Origin: Cunninghamia lanceolata | Taxonomy: Eukaryota > Streptophyta > Pinopsida > Cupressales > Cupressaceae | Length of the DNA stretch: 64,000 nt | Direction of reading: 5' to 3' | Assembly: GCA_027924645.1 (NCBI GenBank) | Contig: BSBN01000829.1 | Location: 2,604,001-2,668,000 of the forward strand | Part shown: one piece after another, positions 12,413-24,522 of the stretch | How the letters are laid out: every line of letters begins with the position of its first letter | How positions within the stretch are numbered: the first letter of the stretch is position 1 | Made by a program: the position numbers and the translations under genes | Notes under the pieces: generated by a model | The model's database searches: none | What the model was told of the DNA's origin: nothing | What the model saw: the letters and a program-made list of their open reading frames with translations, nothing else

Positions 12413-12790
12413 CTAAATGGGTTTAGATCTACCTAATGTGATGTAGATTTCCCCAGATGAAGGTATTTGTAAGGACAAGGTAGAAGGAATTACCTTCATC
12501 TTGTGGATTATCCAAAGTCTCTCCAACAACAAGTTGTAGTATGTGTCCTTATCAATGATGCAGAACATTATGGGGACCATATTTGGCCCAAGGGAAACTA
12601 GGAGCATGATGTTACTAATGGTAGTTTCTTTCAAGTTGTTATACCCTTGTAAGTATCTTTGTAGGCCATGATGTTGGTATGACCATATCCCATTCTCTCC
12701 AAAAGGGAGAAGGGTACAATGTTGACTACGGACCCATTGTCAACAAGGGTCCTTTTGATATAGGTATCCTAAATCCACACTTGTAGGTAT
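12413..12790 (-). pseudogene. Ty3/gypsy retropepsin fragment
   Basis: The minus strand reads RTLVDNGSVVNIVPFSLLER in one frame (about 12670-12765) and FCIIDKDTYYNLLLERLWI plus HKMKVIPSTL in another (12413-12634). The first is the DxG active-site loop of retroviral-type aspartic proteases with Asp-Asn-Gly in place of Asp-Ser/Thr-Gly. The second matches the ...YNAILGRPWLH...AVPSTLH stretch that follows it in plant elements. Frameshifts make it inactive. Confidence 0.7.
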
Positions 12791-13175
12791 AAGGTAGGGT
12801 CTCCTATTCTAGTCTAATCAAACGTTTTAGGCATTTTATTAAGGTCAAGGAAGAAACATGGGTCATGTAGTTCAACATTTGGTGAACTAAGGTCAAGGTT
12901 GACTTGGTTAATTTGCTATTATAGAGGTGGGGTTATGTGATTTACCTATTTTAACTAAATGACATCTAAGAGAGCTACACAATGTGATGGGGAGCTTCTT
13001 AGAAGGTCAATAAATGATTTTTTTTCAAGCGTCTTCTTAAGATCCATAACTAGGGCATAAGGGTTGATAGGGCTTGGAGTGGGGTTGACTATAGAGACAA
13101 CATGTCCATGATACTTCATTTCTAGAGTTATGTGTGTCTCTTAGGTTTCATAATTCTAAATGATTTTGAATAACC

Positions 13176-13830
13176 CTAACATCTTGTTTCCCCCTTTATG
13201 CCCAATTGAGTGGAAATATTGGATTCTTTTGGGTGGGAGATAATCATTAACCCCAATGAGGAGGGATTAGAGAAATTGGGTTGGTTCAATACATTTTTAA
13301 TGTTGATGCAGAGGGAACAAATTTTGATAAATCCATAGATTGGAATTTTGAGAGGTGATGGGCCCCTAGTGGAGTTGGTTTGGGACATCCTGTAGGTGGA
13401 GGAATATATCCAAAAACATGCATTGTTTCTCTTCAAGAAATTTAGAAATGAATTGATTATACTCATGGCATGTCTCTATATCATGCCTCCTTATCTTATG
13501 GAAGGAGTAGAACTTATTGGGATCATAATCCTGAGGCCTCCAATATGGATTATACCTATTATTATTGAATGAGTAATTGTTCTATTTTCTATTATCTCTT
13601 TGGTTACAGTTGTTTCTTGGGGGTAGTCAATAACATTAATATTCTAGCTCCTCATGTTTGAATAGTTGTTACCTTCACCATAATTGTTGCCACTATAATT
13701 TTAATTGTTATTTCTATTCTTGCCTGGTGGAGTGTTTGTGATCCCATCTATTGTAGCACTTTGACTATTCTTTATGATCTGAGGTACATAGGGGGTATTG
13801 TTGTTCTAGCTCTAGGTTGCCAATCTTCCA
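13176..13830 (-). pseudogene. Ty3/gypsy gag C-terminal fragment
   Basis: The minus strand reads FYSFHKIRRHDIETCHEYNQ (around 13450-13510), like the CxFH...GH.T..C zinc-binding motif of many plant gypsy gags, with the first Cys lost. Upstream (13540-13830) is an Asn-rich tail seen as repeated ATTATT/GTTATT words on the plus strand. Several stops follow. Confidence 0.55.
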
Positions 13831-13934
13831 TTAGCACCATATTGTTTAGAAAACCAATAAAAAATTACAGTAGAACTATTGATCTTAAGTTCCAATAAAT
13901 TTATAAATAATTGTAGTATATTAATGGAATAAAA

Positions 13935-14385
13935 ATATAAATAGAACAATAAAACACATAAACCACAAGAACATCGATCGTTATATGTGGGGAAACCCTT
14001 TCAAGTAAAAAACCCCACCACCAAAGAGAGTGCAAGATTGTAATAATCTTTAAGAAAGAGTGCATCAACATAGCTTCACCCTTTAGTCCAATAGCATTCC
14101 AACAACATAACGCTACAACCTACAAAACTTATAATGCACTTGTTGAAATATAAAGTGAACTATTGTAACAATAACATTAAACTAAGTGTATAGATTTTAC
14201 CATGTTCATGTATTAACCATTGTAATGGAAATGTAGAAAGCATATAAAATCAATAAAACATAATAACACATCACATAACACTAGATCTATGTGGATAAAC
14301 CCTTGTGAGAAAAAAACACCACCATTAAAGAGAGCCCAAGTTTGTATTAATCTTCAACACAAGAGTACATATACAAAGAACTTAT
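13935..14385. repeat. Two diverged direct copies, ~290 bp apart
   Basis: The segment near 13945-14070 (ATGTGGGGAAACCCTTTCAA, CACCACCAAAGAGAG) recurs near 14240-14365 (ATGTGGATAAACCCTTGTGA, CACCACCATTAAAGAGAG). This may be a tandem duplication or two old copies of one LTR-like repeat. There is no coding signal. Confidence 0.6.
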
Positions 14386-14820
14386 ACATTCAATATGATA
14401 GGATTCTAGTAGCACATGTCTTCCTGTAATAAACCATAAAACCTATATCCAATGCATACAATTTTTATAGAGAAGAGTTGAAAGGAAACCACAAGTGAAT
14501 TCCTGAAACCATGACCACCCAAAACCATGGTATGACAAAAAACCCAACACCCCCATATGACTAATCTATGCATCCATGAATAGAAACCATTATCAAACAA
14601 CATCTTTGACCTCATTCAACTTGGTAGGAACCACTTGATGAGGTATAAACAACCTCATTTTTATAACAAGCCATATAACTTGTTTTTCTTGCCCAATCAT
14701 CCTAACCATGCCAATTTGTTTATTTTTAGAAGCAATATTTATCTATTTATGATAAAATGATGTATAAATCTTAATTTTCCAATTGATTGAAATTAGCCAC
14801 TAATGTTGACATAATTGTGT
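14386..14820. other. No gene recognised
   Basis: AT-rich DNA; an ORF at 14406-14615 (minus) shows no family features. Confidence 0.3.
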
Positions 14821-15482
14821 GTAGAGTTGTGTAATTATGTAGGGTTGCATGTATGGCCTAACGGAAGGAGTGGACTTCAAAGCAGCTGAAGTCAGAGTGC
14901 CAGAATTTGAGGGCACTAGAAATTTAGGCATACATAATCATAGACTTTGTTAGCAATTCTGTTATTTTCTGTTGGGCATACTTAAGACTCTACGACTCCA
15001 CTCAGAGCCTTTAATGTATTTAATTTCATAGACCTCCAGTTAGTTTTTAATTTTGTTTTTCTTTAAAGACTTCTTCAATGGCATTTACTTGCCATCTAAA
15101 ATTTAGAATTTTGGAGTAGTATAGTATATATATGTAGTTGCTCAAAACAAGGATATGTTATGCCGTGTGATGAATGAAGACAATCTCTTTTGAAGTGATA
15201 ATCTATAGCTATGTTCTATGATACCTTTATGAGTGAATATCGCCAGTTCTATTTTGAGTAATCTTTTCTAAGCAATGGAAGTAATATGAATGGAACTTAC
15301 TTTGGAGTTGTTGAAGTACTGAATATGATTTGAATCAATAATAGGATCTCCCAAGAGCTATCCACTCAAGGGATACTATAATAGATAAGTATTTTTATTA
15401 TTGGTGTTATTATTTCTATTATGTGAATGTTCTGTTTAGATTAATGTCACTTCATGTTTAGCTTTGTTATGTGTTCCTACAG
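14821..15482 (+). mobile_element. LTR-like segment (tentative)
   Basis: Opens TGTAGAG and ends GTTCCTACA (TGTAG / CTACA inverted ends), with a TATA-like GTATATATATG at 15124-15134. No matching copy, primer site or target duplication was found, so this is only a candidate solo LTR. Confidence 0.25.
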
Positions 15483-15859
15483 GTTGTGGCATTTAAGTTA
15501 ATGATCTTTGAAATTCTGTTCATTTGAAATTTCTGGAGCATCCACTTCATTCATAAATCTATTGTTAGTTATTAGTTCAAAGTTTCAAATGTGTTTTCAA
15601 TTAACAAGTTAGTTGTCTTTTCAAATCCATAGTTCGAATCTCATGTGTGAATTTCTAGATTAAAGTTTATATGCTTTTTAGATTAAAGAATCCAATGCTA
15701 TCTAGCTTAGAGTTTGCATGCATTCTAATTTAGATTCTATCTTAAGCTTTTCAAAAATTTAGAAAAATTGTTACTAAGTGAGATGCCTAAAAATATCCCC
15801 TATTGCATATAGCCTTGGACACTACCCGATCGACATAATTGACATATTTTTAACTAAAG
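15483..15859. other. No gene recognised
   Basis: AT-rich DNA up to the inferred copia LTR end; no features. Confidence 0.3.
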
Positions 15860-16814
15860 TGTTAGGACCTTATGATAACCTGTCACCACTACTATGGATA
15901 GTGCTCCAATATGATACCATTACATCAAGTCAGACCCACCCATCATAAAGAAGATGCTCTATTCTCTCCTCTAGTGCCTGCAATCAAGAAAGTGGGTATA
16001 AATGCATTCAAAGCAATTTGTAACTTCCACCATCATGCTCCACCTCCTTCATGAATGCCACTACAACTATTATTCCAAGTTAACAAGGAGAATAATAATA
16101 AAATATTAATATCTCTTAGCAACATGGGAGTCCAAGTACCCATTCTAAGATTGGTGGAGATGCAACATTAGTAAATGAGGATTAAAACTAAATATCACAC
16201 TTTCCTAACACCACTATTCCAAGGCCTTGATATATAGGCAAATATAATACAAGATACCATAAAATAGTATTGTAGACCAAATACTACATCCATGAAATCA
16301 TTTTAGGTGCCCAAAATGCCCATTCAAGTTCAAACATAGCTCACACAAGGGCATAAATTCCAATTCCCCCATACATGTGGAATCTCTTGGAATAGTATGT
16401 AATTCCCATCTTGTAAGGAATCCCTCATCAATTGTGATAATCATCATTCTAGTCAAAAGATTCTCTTACAATTTGTCATATTTTCTCTTACATGTTGTCA
16501 TACAAATTTCTCATAGCTATTATTATTGTCATAGATGGTTTTCCACTAAAGGCAAGTAGAATATGACAAGTCCCATGTCCCCCTTTCAATGCCACCTTAC
16601 AACACATTTTCCAAGTCATCAGGAGAATAATAATTAAATATTTATCCCTCTTCTTCATGTGGGGTGTCCAAATTCCCCTCCATGATTCTTGGATATACAC
16701 ATTAAATTATCTGAGTACTTTAATAATAAAATAAAGTACCATAGTTATCAACCCCAAAAAATAAATTACCATAGTCCTAGGATTGCAAGGTGAATATGAC
16801 CTAGTTCTAATATT
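15860..16814 (-). repeat. Copia A 3' LTR (inferred)
   Basis: On the minus strand it follows the polypurine tract, starts TATTAGAACTAGG (probably TGTTAG with G to A) and ends GGTCCTAACA. A TATA-like CTATATATCAAGG lies near 16223-16235. Two internal blocks resemble one another (16085-16145 and 16612-16685, with GGAGAATAATAAT and a GTCCAA...CCC stretch). There is no second copy to confirm the ends. Confidence 0.5.
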
Positions 16815-16827
16815 CTCCCACTTGATG
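16813..16827 (-). promoter_or_regulatory. Copia polypurine tract
   Basis: CATCAAGTGGGAGAA on the minus strand, the usual Ty1/copia plus-strand primer, directly before the LTR and after the RNase H end. Confidence 0.8.
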
Positions 16828-16974
16828 TTTACATTGCAATGGATAAATAGGGATACAAATAAAATGAATCAAGTGCTTGGAGAGGTAAGGTTGATAGCCT
16901 CCCTACATCAACATAATTTCTCTTTACTCACTGGCTTAGTGAGTGAATATGCAACATTCTCCAAAGTATTTACC
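16828..16974 (-). pseudogene. Ty1/copia RNase H C-terminus
   Basis: The minus strand reads VNTLENVAYSLTKPVSKEKL, matching the copia signature ENVAD.LTKPL..EKF; the Asp is replaced by Tyr. It continues the frame from 24518 across the chromovirus. It is followed within about 90 bases by the polypurine tract, as in copia elements. Confidence 0.8.
16970..16974. other. Target site duplication, left (TTACC)
   Basis: TTACC directly before the chromovirus left LTR; the identical TTACC follows the right LTR at 24518-24522. Confidence 0.95.
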
Positions 16975-18308
16975 TGTAAGAACCTTTGTCTAGTTTTCAT
17001 TCAATACCCACAAAATTTCTGATTTTTCCCTTATGCAAACATTTGTTTAACACTTCCCAAAATGCATATAAACTAAAATTTATGTTTGTATGTGTTGTAG
17101 ATCTATTATGCAAGAGTAATCCAACAAAGAACAACCATATTTACTACAAAAACTCCAATGGACATAGTTGGGTATTTTAACAAACAGTTGGCATGATATG
17201 AAGATTAATTCAAATTAAAGATTTGAATACCTAGATCCATAAATATTTAGAACGACAATATATACATAATGTATGGTCATTGCATTATACATACCAAGAG
17301 TGATAGTGAATAGATCAACAATTTACAACATCCCAAACACTTGAACTCTCCAAATGAAGGTAATACAATAAGAATTGACGACCCTGGATCATATAATAGT
17401 AATGGCAACTCCCATAGAAGGGACGACTAGTTTTGAATGCATGCAGCTAGGTTGTAGGAACTAAATATTCATCACCAATCCCCATGTGGGATCCCAAACT
17501 GCTACAAACAACAATAAAGGTGTTGCTTCTAAAGGTAGAGGTGTTGCAACCTCACACCCTTCCACATCCTCTATGAAGGTGTCAATAATGCATTAGGGGT
17601 TGCGACTTGGTCAAGAAAGGGGTTGTGCCTCTTCTATGATCTCCACGACTTGCCAATAGATAGGCATCTAAATAATAACCTCCAACATCTAATGCAAACA
17701 CTAAAAAATAGGTGCCCAACATTGGATTGAAGACCTTCAACAATATCACATAAATCTACAACAATAATCTTCATAATCCACAAATTTATATTTGCAAAAA
17801 TCTTCATAAATTTGTAAGAATAATTCCTTTAGCACAAACTCAAATCTCCATAAATAAACACTAGCATGAAACCTATGTGATTCCACCAGCAACTAGCTAG
17901 GGTAGATCTTGTACTACCGAAATTGATTTCCGTTAGGGTTTTCTCAAACAAGAGCTCACAAATTCCTTTAAGAAAATATATTCAACATAATAAAAATAAG
18001 ATTTTGAACTCCCTTTTAGATTTTCCATAGAACATTCCTGAAGGGTAAAATATTAAATTCACCTTTTTAATATTTCACTTAAGCCCAATCTAAAGTGACT
18101 TTATAATATAACATGATGAATCCCTTTCGAAATCACTTTATCAAATATATAATAATTAAATATAAGTTACCTGTAAAATATGAGAATTGAGACAAATTAA
18201 TTTATTTAATTAAATATTATTCCCTTATTCAACTCCAAATTAGCCTACGAGAATAAAATAGGCTAAATAGTCACCTTCGCCAATTAGGCTGATGAAGGGG
18301 ACATTACA
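16975..18308 (-). repeat. Chromovirus 3' LTR
   Basis: 1,334 bp, starting TGTAATGTCCCC on the minus strand and ending GGTTCTTACA. It is colinear with the 1,349-bp copy at 23169-24517. Near 17935 it lacks about 15 bases present at 24135 (CATCCTATGG region), which accounts for the length difference. Many point differences indicate age. Confidence 0.95.
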
Positions 18309-18323
18309 GTCCTCCCTTCCTGA
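18309..18323 (-). promoter_or_regulatory. Chromovirus polypurine tract
   Basis: CAGGAAGGGAGGAC on the minus strand, touching the LTR start; it overlaps the end of the chromodomain reading frame. Confidence 0.85.
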
Positions 18324-19147
18324 AATTGCTTGCCCACAAGCAATTGCAAATTTGGATGTTGAAGAATCTGCTCTCCCTCCCAAGTAGCATCCTCAATTGA
18401 CAAGGCTCTCTATCAGATCAGATATTCCCTGATCACTCTACTTCTCAACTTCACTCCCTAACATCTAGAATAGCATCAAGAACCAAAATCAATTTACCCT
18501 CTCCATCCAATGGTGGAAGCTCTGAAGAAGTTGTAATGTGCTACCCAATTGCCCTTTTGAGGCAAGATACATGAAATACATTATGAATTATGCTACTCTC
18601 AGGTAACTCCAACTCATATGCTACCTCTTCAACTCTCCTCACAATCCTGTAAGGGCCATAGAACTGTGCCTTTAGTTTTTTTGCACCACTCGTCTTCAGT
18701 GTAGACTATCTGTATGGATGTGGGCGCAAGAAAACTAGATCACCAACCTCAAATATCCTCTCCACCCTATGCCTATCTGCATAAATCTTTTGCTGATTCT
18801 AAGCATGGTGTAGATTATCCTTGAGTATGTTAAGGATATCTTGGCTATCCTATATCATCTATCTCACTCTAGGAGCTCTACTATCATCAAATGCTATTTA
18901 CAAAAGACATAGCATCATATGCATATAAAGCTCTGAATGGGGTCATGCCTATCAACATATCATAGGTGGTGTTATAACAATGCTCCCCCAAATATAACCA
19001 CCTGATCCAAGCCTTCTGCTACCCCGTAACTTAATTGTGCAAGTAGCTCTCCACCCACTTGTTTACAATCTTTGTTTGACTATCATTCTGTGGGTGGTAG
19101 CTAGTACTCGGGGTCAACTCTATACCAACCAATCTGAATAGCTCTTT
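18324..19147 (-). pseudogene. Chromovirus integrase C-terminus and chromodomain
   Basis: Minus-strand frames give PSTSYHPQNDSQT and GEHCYNTTYDMLIGMTPFRA (end of the integrase core), then VFHVSCLKRAIG, then ILDVRE and a short frame jump to KLRSRVIREYLI and IEDATWEGEQILQHPNLQLL. The last stretch is the chromodomain (aromatic Y and W positions, ATWE motif). In chromoviruses this domain steers integration to heterochromatin (family knowledge). The chromodomain runs into the polypurine tract. Several stops, mostly TAG or TGA at expected Gln or Arg positions, interrupt it. Confidence 0.8.
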
Positions 19148-19954
19148 CTAGAAAACACTAAGAAATCTGCTATCCTGATTGCTGACAATATTCTTTTGAA
19201 GCCCATGTAATCTAAACACCTCTCTAAAAAATAACTCTGCAACTTGAGGTTCCTTATACTTAGATGAAATAGCAAAGAAATATCCATATTTGGTTAACCT
19301 GTCAACAACAACATATATGCAATCTTTTCCTTGGACTTTCAGAAGGCCAGTGATAAAGTCCATAGATATACTCTCCCACTTATGCTCAGGAATAGACAAA
19401 GGCTGAAGTAATCCTGCTCTGAAAGTATGCTCTGACTTGTTCTGTTGACAAGTCACACACTCTCTAACATACCGCAAGACATCATCCTTGAGACCCTTCC
19501 ATGAGAATCTCTCTCTGATATGCCTATAGGTCTTGAAGTAACTAGGATGTCTTGCAAGTGGAGTGCCATGAACAACTCTCATAATTTTATCCTTCATTTT
19601 GGATTCAGGCACTAAATATATCCTATCCTTGTAGTAAATCACATCATCAACCACCTTGTATCTGTCATCCTGAATCTTACCATCCATGAGTTCGCATGCA
19701 GAAGAATTCTTGGAATACTTAACTAAAAGGTGAGCCTTCCAATTAGCTGAAATTTTTGACATAGAGCAAAGTGTGGGTCTCCTAGATAGTGCATCTACGA
19801 CAACATTCTTCTTCCCCTTCACATATTCAATATCAAAGTCATAGGCTTGAATTTTTCTAACCCACTTTTGTTGCCTTTCATTAAGATCCTTTTGCTCTAA
19901 GAAATATTTCAAGCTATTATGATTTATTCTCACAACAAATTTTCCACCTACCAA
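19148..19954 (-). pseudogene. Chromovirus RNase H end and integrase core
   Basis: A 268-codon open stretch. It begins in the RNase H tail (NHNSLKYFLEQKDLNERQQK, ending VDALSRRP), then the H2C2 zinc domain (H...H at about residues 130-135, CVTCQQ at about 168) and the integrase core start (SMDFITGL, then DRLTKYGYFF and VSNQDSRFLSVF). The second catalytic Asp is in SNQDSRF, where SDRD is usual; the first is in SMDF. In HNSLK the expected Asp of TDH is absent. The catalytic Glu lies beyond the end of the frame, in the region that has become YHPQNDSQTKIVN, where Glu reads Lys. Confidence 0.85.
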
Positions 19955-20942
19955 ATACTATCTGAATTTTGCCAACACATGCATGATGACAAACATCTCC
20001 TTATCATAGGTGGAGTAAAGTCTCTCAACATCATGGAGCTTCCTAATTTCATAAGCAATATGATGCCTATTTTGCATAAGGACTGTACCTTTACCCTCAC
20101 TTAAAGCATCCATTCCAAAACAAAGGGTTGAGAGAAATCAGGTAATGCCAAAACAAGACATGTGCTCATTACCTCCTTCAACTTGTTGAATGTACACTCA
20201 GCCTCATTTGTCCAATTAAAAGCTCTCTTCTTGGTGAGATCTATAAGAGGTGCACCCAACTATGAAAACCCCTTAACAAACCTTTGATAATAGCTGCATA
20301 GGCCAAAGAATCCTCTCAAATTAGATAAAGCCTTCGGTAGTGGCCAATCTAGGATGGCCTGAATTTTCTCTTGATGGACCTTCACTCCATCAACATTGAT
20401 AACATTCCCCAAGTAAAGAATCTCTGTCATGCCAAACTCACAATTGGAAGCTTTGGTTCAAACAAGGACTGTGCCTCCATAATACCCAATACCTCATCAA
20501 GGTGCCTGAGGTGATCCTCCCAAGTCTTGCTAAATATAAGTATGTCATCAAAGAATACCAGTAAAAAATTCCATAGCTACTTGTTGAAAATGTGATTCAT
20601 GCAAGACTGAAAGGTAGTAGGGTCGTTGGTCAAACTAAGAGGCATGACTAGAAACTAAAAGTGGCCATAATGGCACATGAAGATTGTCTTATGTATGTTG
20701 TGCTCCCGTACTCTAGTCTAATGGTACCCTAAATGAAGATCAATCTTCATAAAATATACAACCCCATGCAACTCATCGATCCTAGGAATAGGGTACCTAT
20801 TCTTGATGGTCTTCTTATTGAGTGCATGATAGTCAATGCACATCCGCATGGTCCCATCCTTCTTCTTCACTAAAACAACTAAAGAAGCAAAGGGACTAGA
20901 GCTAGGCCTGATATGACCCATATCTAACAACTCCTTGATCAT
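19955..20942 (-). pseudogene. Chromovirus reverse transcriptase and RNase H, broken
   Basis: The minus-strand ORF 20718-20942 gives [20 protein letters not shown] and [20 protein letters not shown], the RT fingers/palm start. Downstream frames give FFDDILIFSKTWEDHL (about 20500-20560), the YxDD box with Phe for Tyr; both catalytic Asp remain. RNase H motifs follow only in scattered frames. Stops and frameshifts occur throughout 20000-20717. Confidence 0.8.
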
Positions 20943-21013
20943 CTTCTCGATCTCCTCCTTAAACCTTTTGAGGTCCCGATAATGAGTAGTAATAAAGAGC
21001 TTGGAGCCCTCCT

Positions 21014-21600
21014 CTAGTCTATCACATGCTCAAACCCTCTATCTAGTGGCCTACCAGGAGGGATCACCTCAAAGACTACACTATGCTTATCCAGTATAGA
21101 CTGGATATCCACATGATAATGCTTGTCACCATTAGAAGAAGATTTAGTGGGCACAAAACATTGGCCTGCCCATGTAACCTCTCCATGTGTTAACAATGCC
21201 TCCATCTTCTTTGCTGTAACTCTAGGTACTCCATTTGCCATAGTACGAAGCACTACCTTCTTCCCATTCACTGTGAACTCCAATTCCATCTTCTAAAAAT
21301 CCTGTATATACCTGCCAAGTGAATGCAACCACTGAATGCCCAACACTACATCCATCTCACCAATCCCAACAACATAAAAATCATCAGTGACTATGTGATT
21401 GCGCAACTGAATGCTCAATTGTGAAATATTTTTGGTGTAGCTCATTGAGAAACCATTAGCCACCATCACACTAAAACTAGGAAAATCTTCAACCTGTAAT
21501 CCTCTCTTCACCACTAAGCCCTCATCTATGAAATTATGAGTTGCCCCACTGTCTACCAAGAGGGTAACATGTTGTCCCTACAAGACTCCCCTCAATCTGA
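21014..21600 (-). pseudogene. Chromovirus aspartic protease and linker
   Basis: The minus-strand ORF 21293-21559 starts VDSGATHNFIDEGLV, the retropepsin active-site loop (Asp-Ser-Gly), and ends MDVVLGIQWLHSLGRY, the chromovirus protease end motif. ORF 21014-21289 (MELEFTVNGKKVVLRTMANG...) is the linker to RT; it ends with [15 protein letters not shown], the usual PP.R..DH.I stretch. The two ORFs share a frame and are split by one stop. The protease would have cut the Gag-Pol polyprotein. Confidence 0.85.
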
Positions 21601-21749
21601 AAGGGTGATATCTAGGAACACCAGAAAGTGAAGCAATAGTACCATGAGTAGTTTCACCTATAATAGCTTCTACAATCTCAACCTCTTCTTCCTCTTATTC
21701 ACTTTCTGAACTAGAATCTTTCACCTCTTTTTCAATGTCTGAAGTGACC

Positions 21750-22936
21750 TCAATGTAGTGTACCTTACCCTTTCCAAGGCATCTATGACCCAGTTCCCAA
21801 GGTTCCTTGCAAGAAAAGAAAAACTTCTTTCTACACAACTCATTCTTCAACTCTTGATCCATCTTGGGTGGCATACTCTTGAGTTAGTTGAAAGATCTTT
21901 GAAATGGTTTGTTGTTTTGGAAACTCTTCTTTTGGGACTGATTTTTAGTTGAAGAATTTTTGAGGTCTAGGGCCATCTAGATAGCATCTTGTAAAGTAGT
22001 AGGCTTGAAAGCCTTCACCAAACCACAGATTTTTTAGATAAACCCTCAACAAACAACATCACTACCCTCTTTTCTGATATATCAAGAACCATGAAAGGAA
22101 GATTTTGGAACTCATTAACATAGTTATCAACATTACCACTTTGTTTAATTTGAGCTAACTCCTAGAAATATACTTTTGCATCTTTCCTATCAAATCTCCC
22201 AATCAATTTCTTGTTGATTTCATCATAAGAGTGGATCAAGGCATGGTTTTGAGTGACTAGTCCATGGTGCCACCAATCATAAGTAGCTCCCTACAAATGC
22301 ATGATAGCAAACTTAATTGCTTCATCTTAAGGCATGGGTTTAAGTGTCAAGAATGTGTCTAACTTATTTATCTAGGCACATGCAATGCTTGTCCCACTAC
22401 CATCAAAATTAGGAAGAGCTAGCTTACCCAACGCATGTTGATACTCCTTATGATGTTTCCATGGCCTTTGTTCATGTTGTGCTCTCTTCTTTTCTTTCCT
22501 TTGATTCATATACTGGTTTAAGGACAACTTATTTCTAATGCATTCAGGGAGTGTGATATTCATCATAAACAACTATCACCTCATCAACGAATGGTGCCTC
22601 TTCCTTAGGTTCAAGAGCTTCTGCATCCTCTCTCTGTACAAAGGTTGGATGAAATGGTCTATCTAATCCACCTGTATTTGTTCTCCCTGTAATGTGGTTA
22701 CTTGAATTATTTCCTTCACTTGTATTGTTATTATTCACTCTGAGGGTATCCATATTTTGGGACATTTGTGCTATCACTGTAATCAACTATTGTTGTGATT
22801 GCATAAATTGTTGCATCATTTGTTTTTGTCCATGGGCAAGGTCATTTAGAATATTTTCCACACTTGGAATCTTAATCCTCCTCTCACCCCTATCTCTAAG
22901 GATTCCACTACCTAAACCAATTCCCCCTCTATCCAT
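21750..22936 (-). pseudogene. Chromovirus gag
   Basis: The minus-strand start MDRGGIGLGSGILRDRGERR (ATG at 22936) lies about 220 bases after the primer site. ORFs 22544-22786 and 22372-22572 belong to its N-terminal half. The nucleocapsid end near 21780 reads FFSCKEPWELGHRCLGKGKV; chromoviruses normally have CFxC......GHRC, so the first zinc-binding Cys has become Phe. Stops and shifts break the rest. Gag would form the virus-like particle. Confidence 0.75.
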
Positions 22937-23155
22937 GTAATCAATTTATGTTATAGCTGTAAGTGGTTGTCTTGTAGCTAATGCCGTTGAAAAAGTATCC
23001 TCTTCTAGGTAGGGTTCAAAAATCTAAAACTATTTTCATTTTTATTTGAGCTTTCAAAATACCTTCTGGGCCTTTCACTATCTTGCATGGATTAAATGCT
23101 GCATATAATCATTATTTTCTAAAATGCAAAGCCCGACAGGCTGGTAGGATGTTAA

Positions 23156-23167
23156 GCTCTGATACCA
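23156..23167 (-). promoter_or_regulatory. Primer binding site (initiator tRNA-Met type)
   Basis: TGGTATCAGAGC on the minus strand, one base from the end of the 5' LTR. It is complementary to the 3' end of plant initiator tRNA-Met (established). Confidence 0.95.
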
Positions 23168-23168
23168 C

Positions 23169-24517
23169 TATAAGAACCCATGTCTAGTTTTCATTCAATA
23201 CCCACAAAATTTCTAATTTTTCCCTTATGCGAACATTTGCTTAACACTTCCCAGAATGCATATAAACTAAAATTTCTATTTTTATGTGTTGTGGATCTAT
23301 TATGCAAGTAAACCAACAAAGAACAACCATATTTGCTACCAAAAATCCAATGGACATGGTTGGGTATTTTAACAAACAGTTGGCATGATATGAAGATTAA
23401 TTGAAATTAAAGATTTGAATATCCAAATCCATAAATATTTAGAACAACAATATATACATAATATATGGTCATTGCATTATACATACCAGGAGTGATAGTG
23501 AATAGATCAACAATCTGCAACAACCCAAACACTTGAACTCTCCAAATGAATGTAACACAATAACAATCAATGACCTTGGATCATATAATAGTAATGGTGA
23601 CTCCCATAGAAGGGACAACTAGTTCTGAATGCATGCAACTAGGGTGTAGGCACTAAATATTTATCACCAATCCCCATGTGGGATCCCAAACTGCTGTGAA
23701 CAACAATAAAGGTGTTGTGTCCAAAGGTAGAGGTGATGCAACCTCCTCATACCCTTCCATGTCCTCTATGAAGGTGTCAATAATGCATCAGGGCTGCGGC
23801 TTGGTCAAGAAAGGGGTTGCGCCTCTTCTATGATGCCCACGACTTGCCAATAGATAGGTGTCTAAAGAATAACCTCCAACATCTAATGCAAACACTAACA
23901 AAATAGACACCCATCATTGGATTGAAGACCTTCATCAATATCACATAAATCTGCAACAATGATCTTCATAATCCACAAATTTATAATTGCCAAAATCTTC
24001 ATAAATTTGTAAGAATAATTACTTTAGAACAAACTTGAATGTCCATCAATAAACACCAGCATGAAACCTGTGCGATTCCACTAGCAACCAGCTAGGATAG
24101 ATCTTGCACTACCGAAACTGATTTCCCTTAGGGTTTTCATCCTATGGTTTGCTCAAGCAAGAGCTCACAAATTCCTTCAAGAAAATATATTCAACATAAT
24201 AGAAATGAGATTTTGAACTCCCTTTTATATTTTCCATAGAACATTCTCGAAGGGTAAAATATTAAATTAGCCTTTTTAATATTTCACTTAAGCCCAATAT
24301 AAAGTGACTTTATAATGTAACATGTTGAACCCCTTTCGAAGTCACTTTATTAAATAGATAATAAATAAATACAAGTTCCCCATAAAATATGAGAATTGAG
24401 ACAACTTAATTTATTTAATTAATTATCATTCCCTTATTCAACTCCAAATTAGCCTATGGGAATAAAATAGGCTAAATGGTCACCTTCGCTGACTAGGCTG
24501 ATGAAGGGGACATTACA
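23169..24517 (-). repeat. Chromovirus 5' LTR
   Basis: 1,349 bp; minus-strand start TGTAATGTCCCC, end GGGTTCTTATA, where TTATA replaces the TTACA of the other copy. Directly followed by the primer site. Confidence 0.95.
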
Positions 24518-24522
24518 TTACC
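24518..24522. other. Target site duplication, right (TTACC)
   Basis: Matches 16970-16974 exactly; copia A coding sequence resumes here. Confidence 0.95.

Larger units (their letters stand above)
11400..13840 (-). mobile_element. Decayed Ty3/gypsy element, minus strand, internally deleted
   Basis: Three landmarks occur in the normal order on the minus strand: gag C-terminal zinc-knuckle-like region (13176-13830), aspartic protease (12413-12790) and integrase C-terminal region (11400-11660). The protease-to-integrase distance is about 1 kb, too short for RT plus RNase H, so most of pol is deleted or unrecognisable. No LTRs were identified. Confidence 0.65.
16975..24517 (-). mobile_element. Complete Ty3/gypsy chromovirus, inserted in copia A
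   Basis: A 7,543-bp element on the minus strand with LTRs at 23169-24517 (5') and 16975-18308 (3'), a tRNA-iMet-type primer site (23156-23167), gag, protease, RT-RNase H, integrase plus chromodomain, a polypurine tract and perfect TTACC target duplications. LTR ends are TGTAA...TTACA (the right copy has TTATA). Stops and frameshifts in every gene show it is inactive. Confidence 0.95.

Noticed and set aside
15628..15645. GTTCGAATCTC as a second SINE B box
   Set aside because: No A box, tail or target duplication around it.
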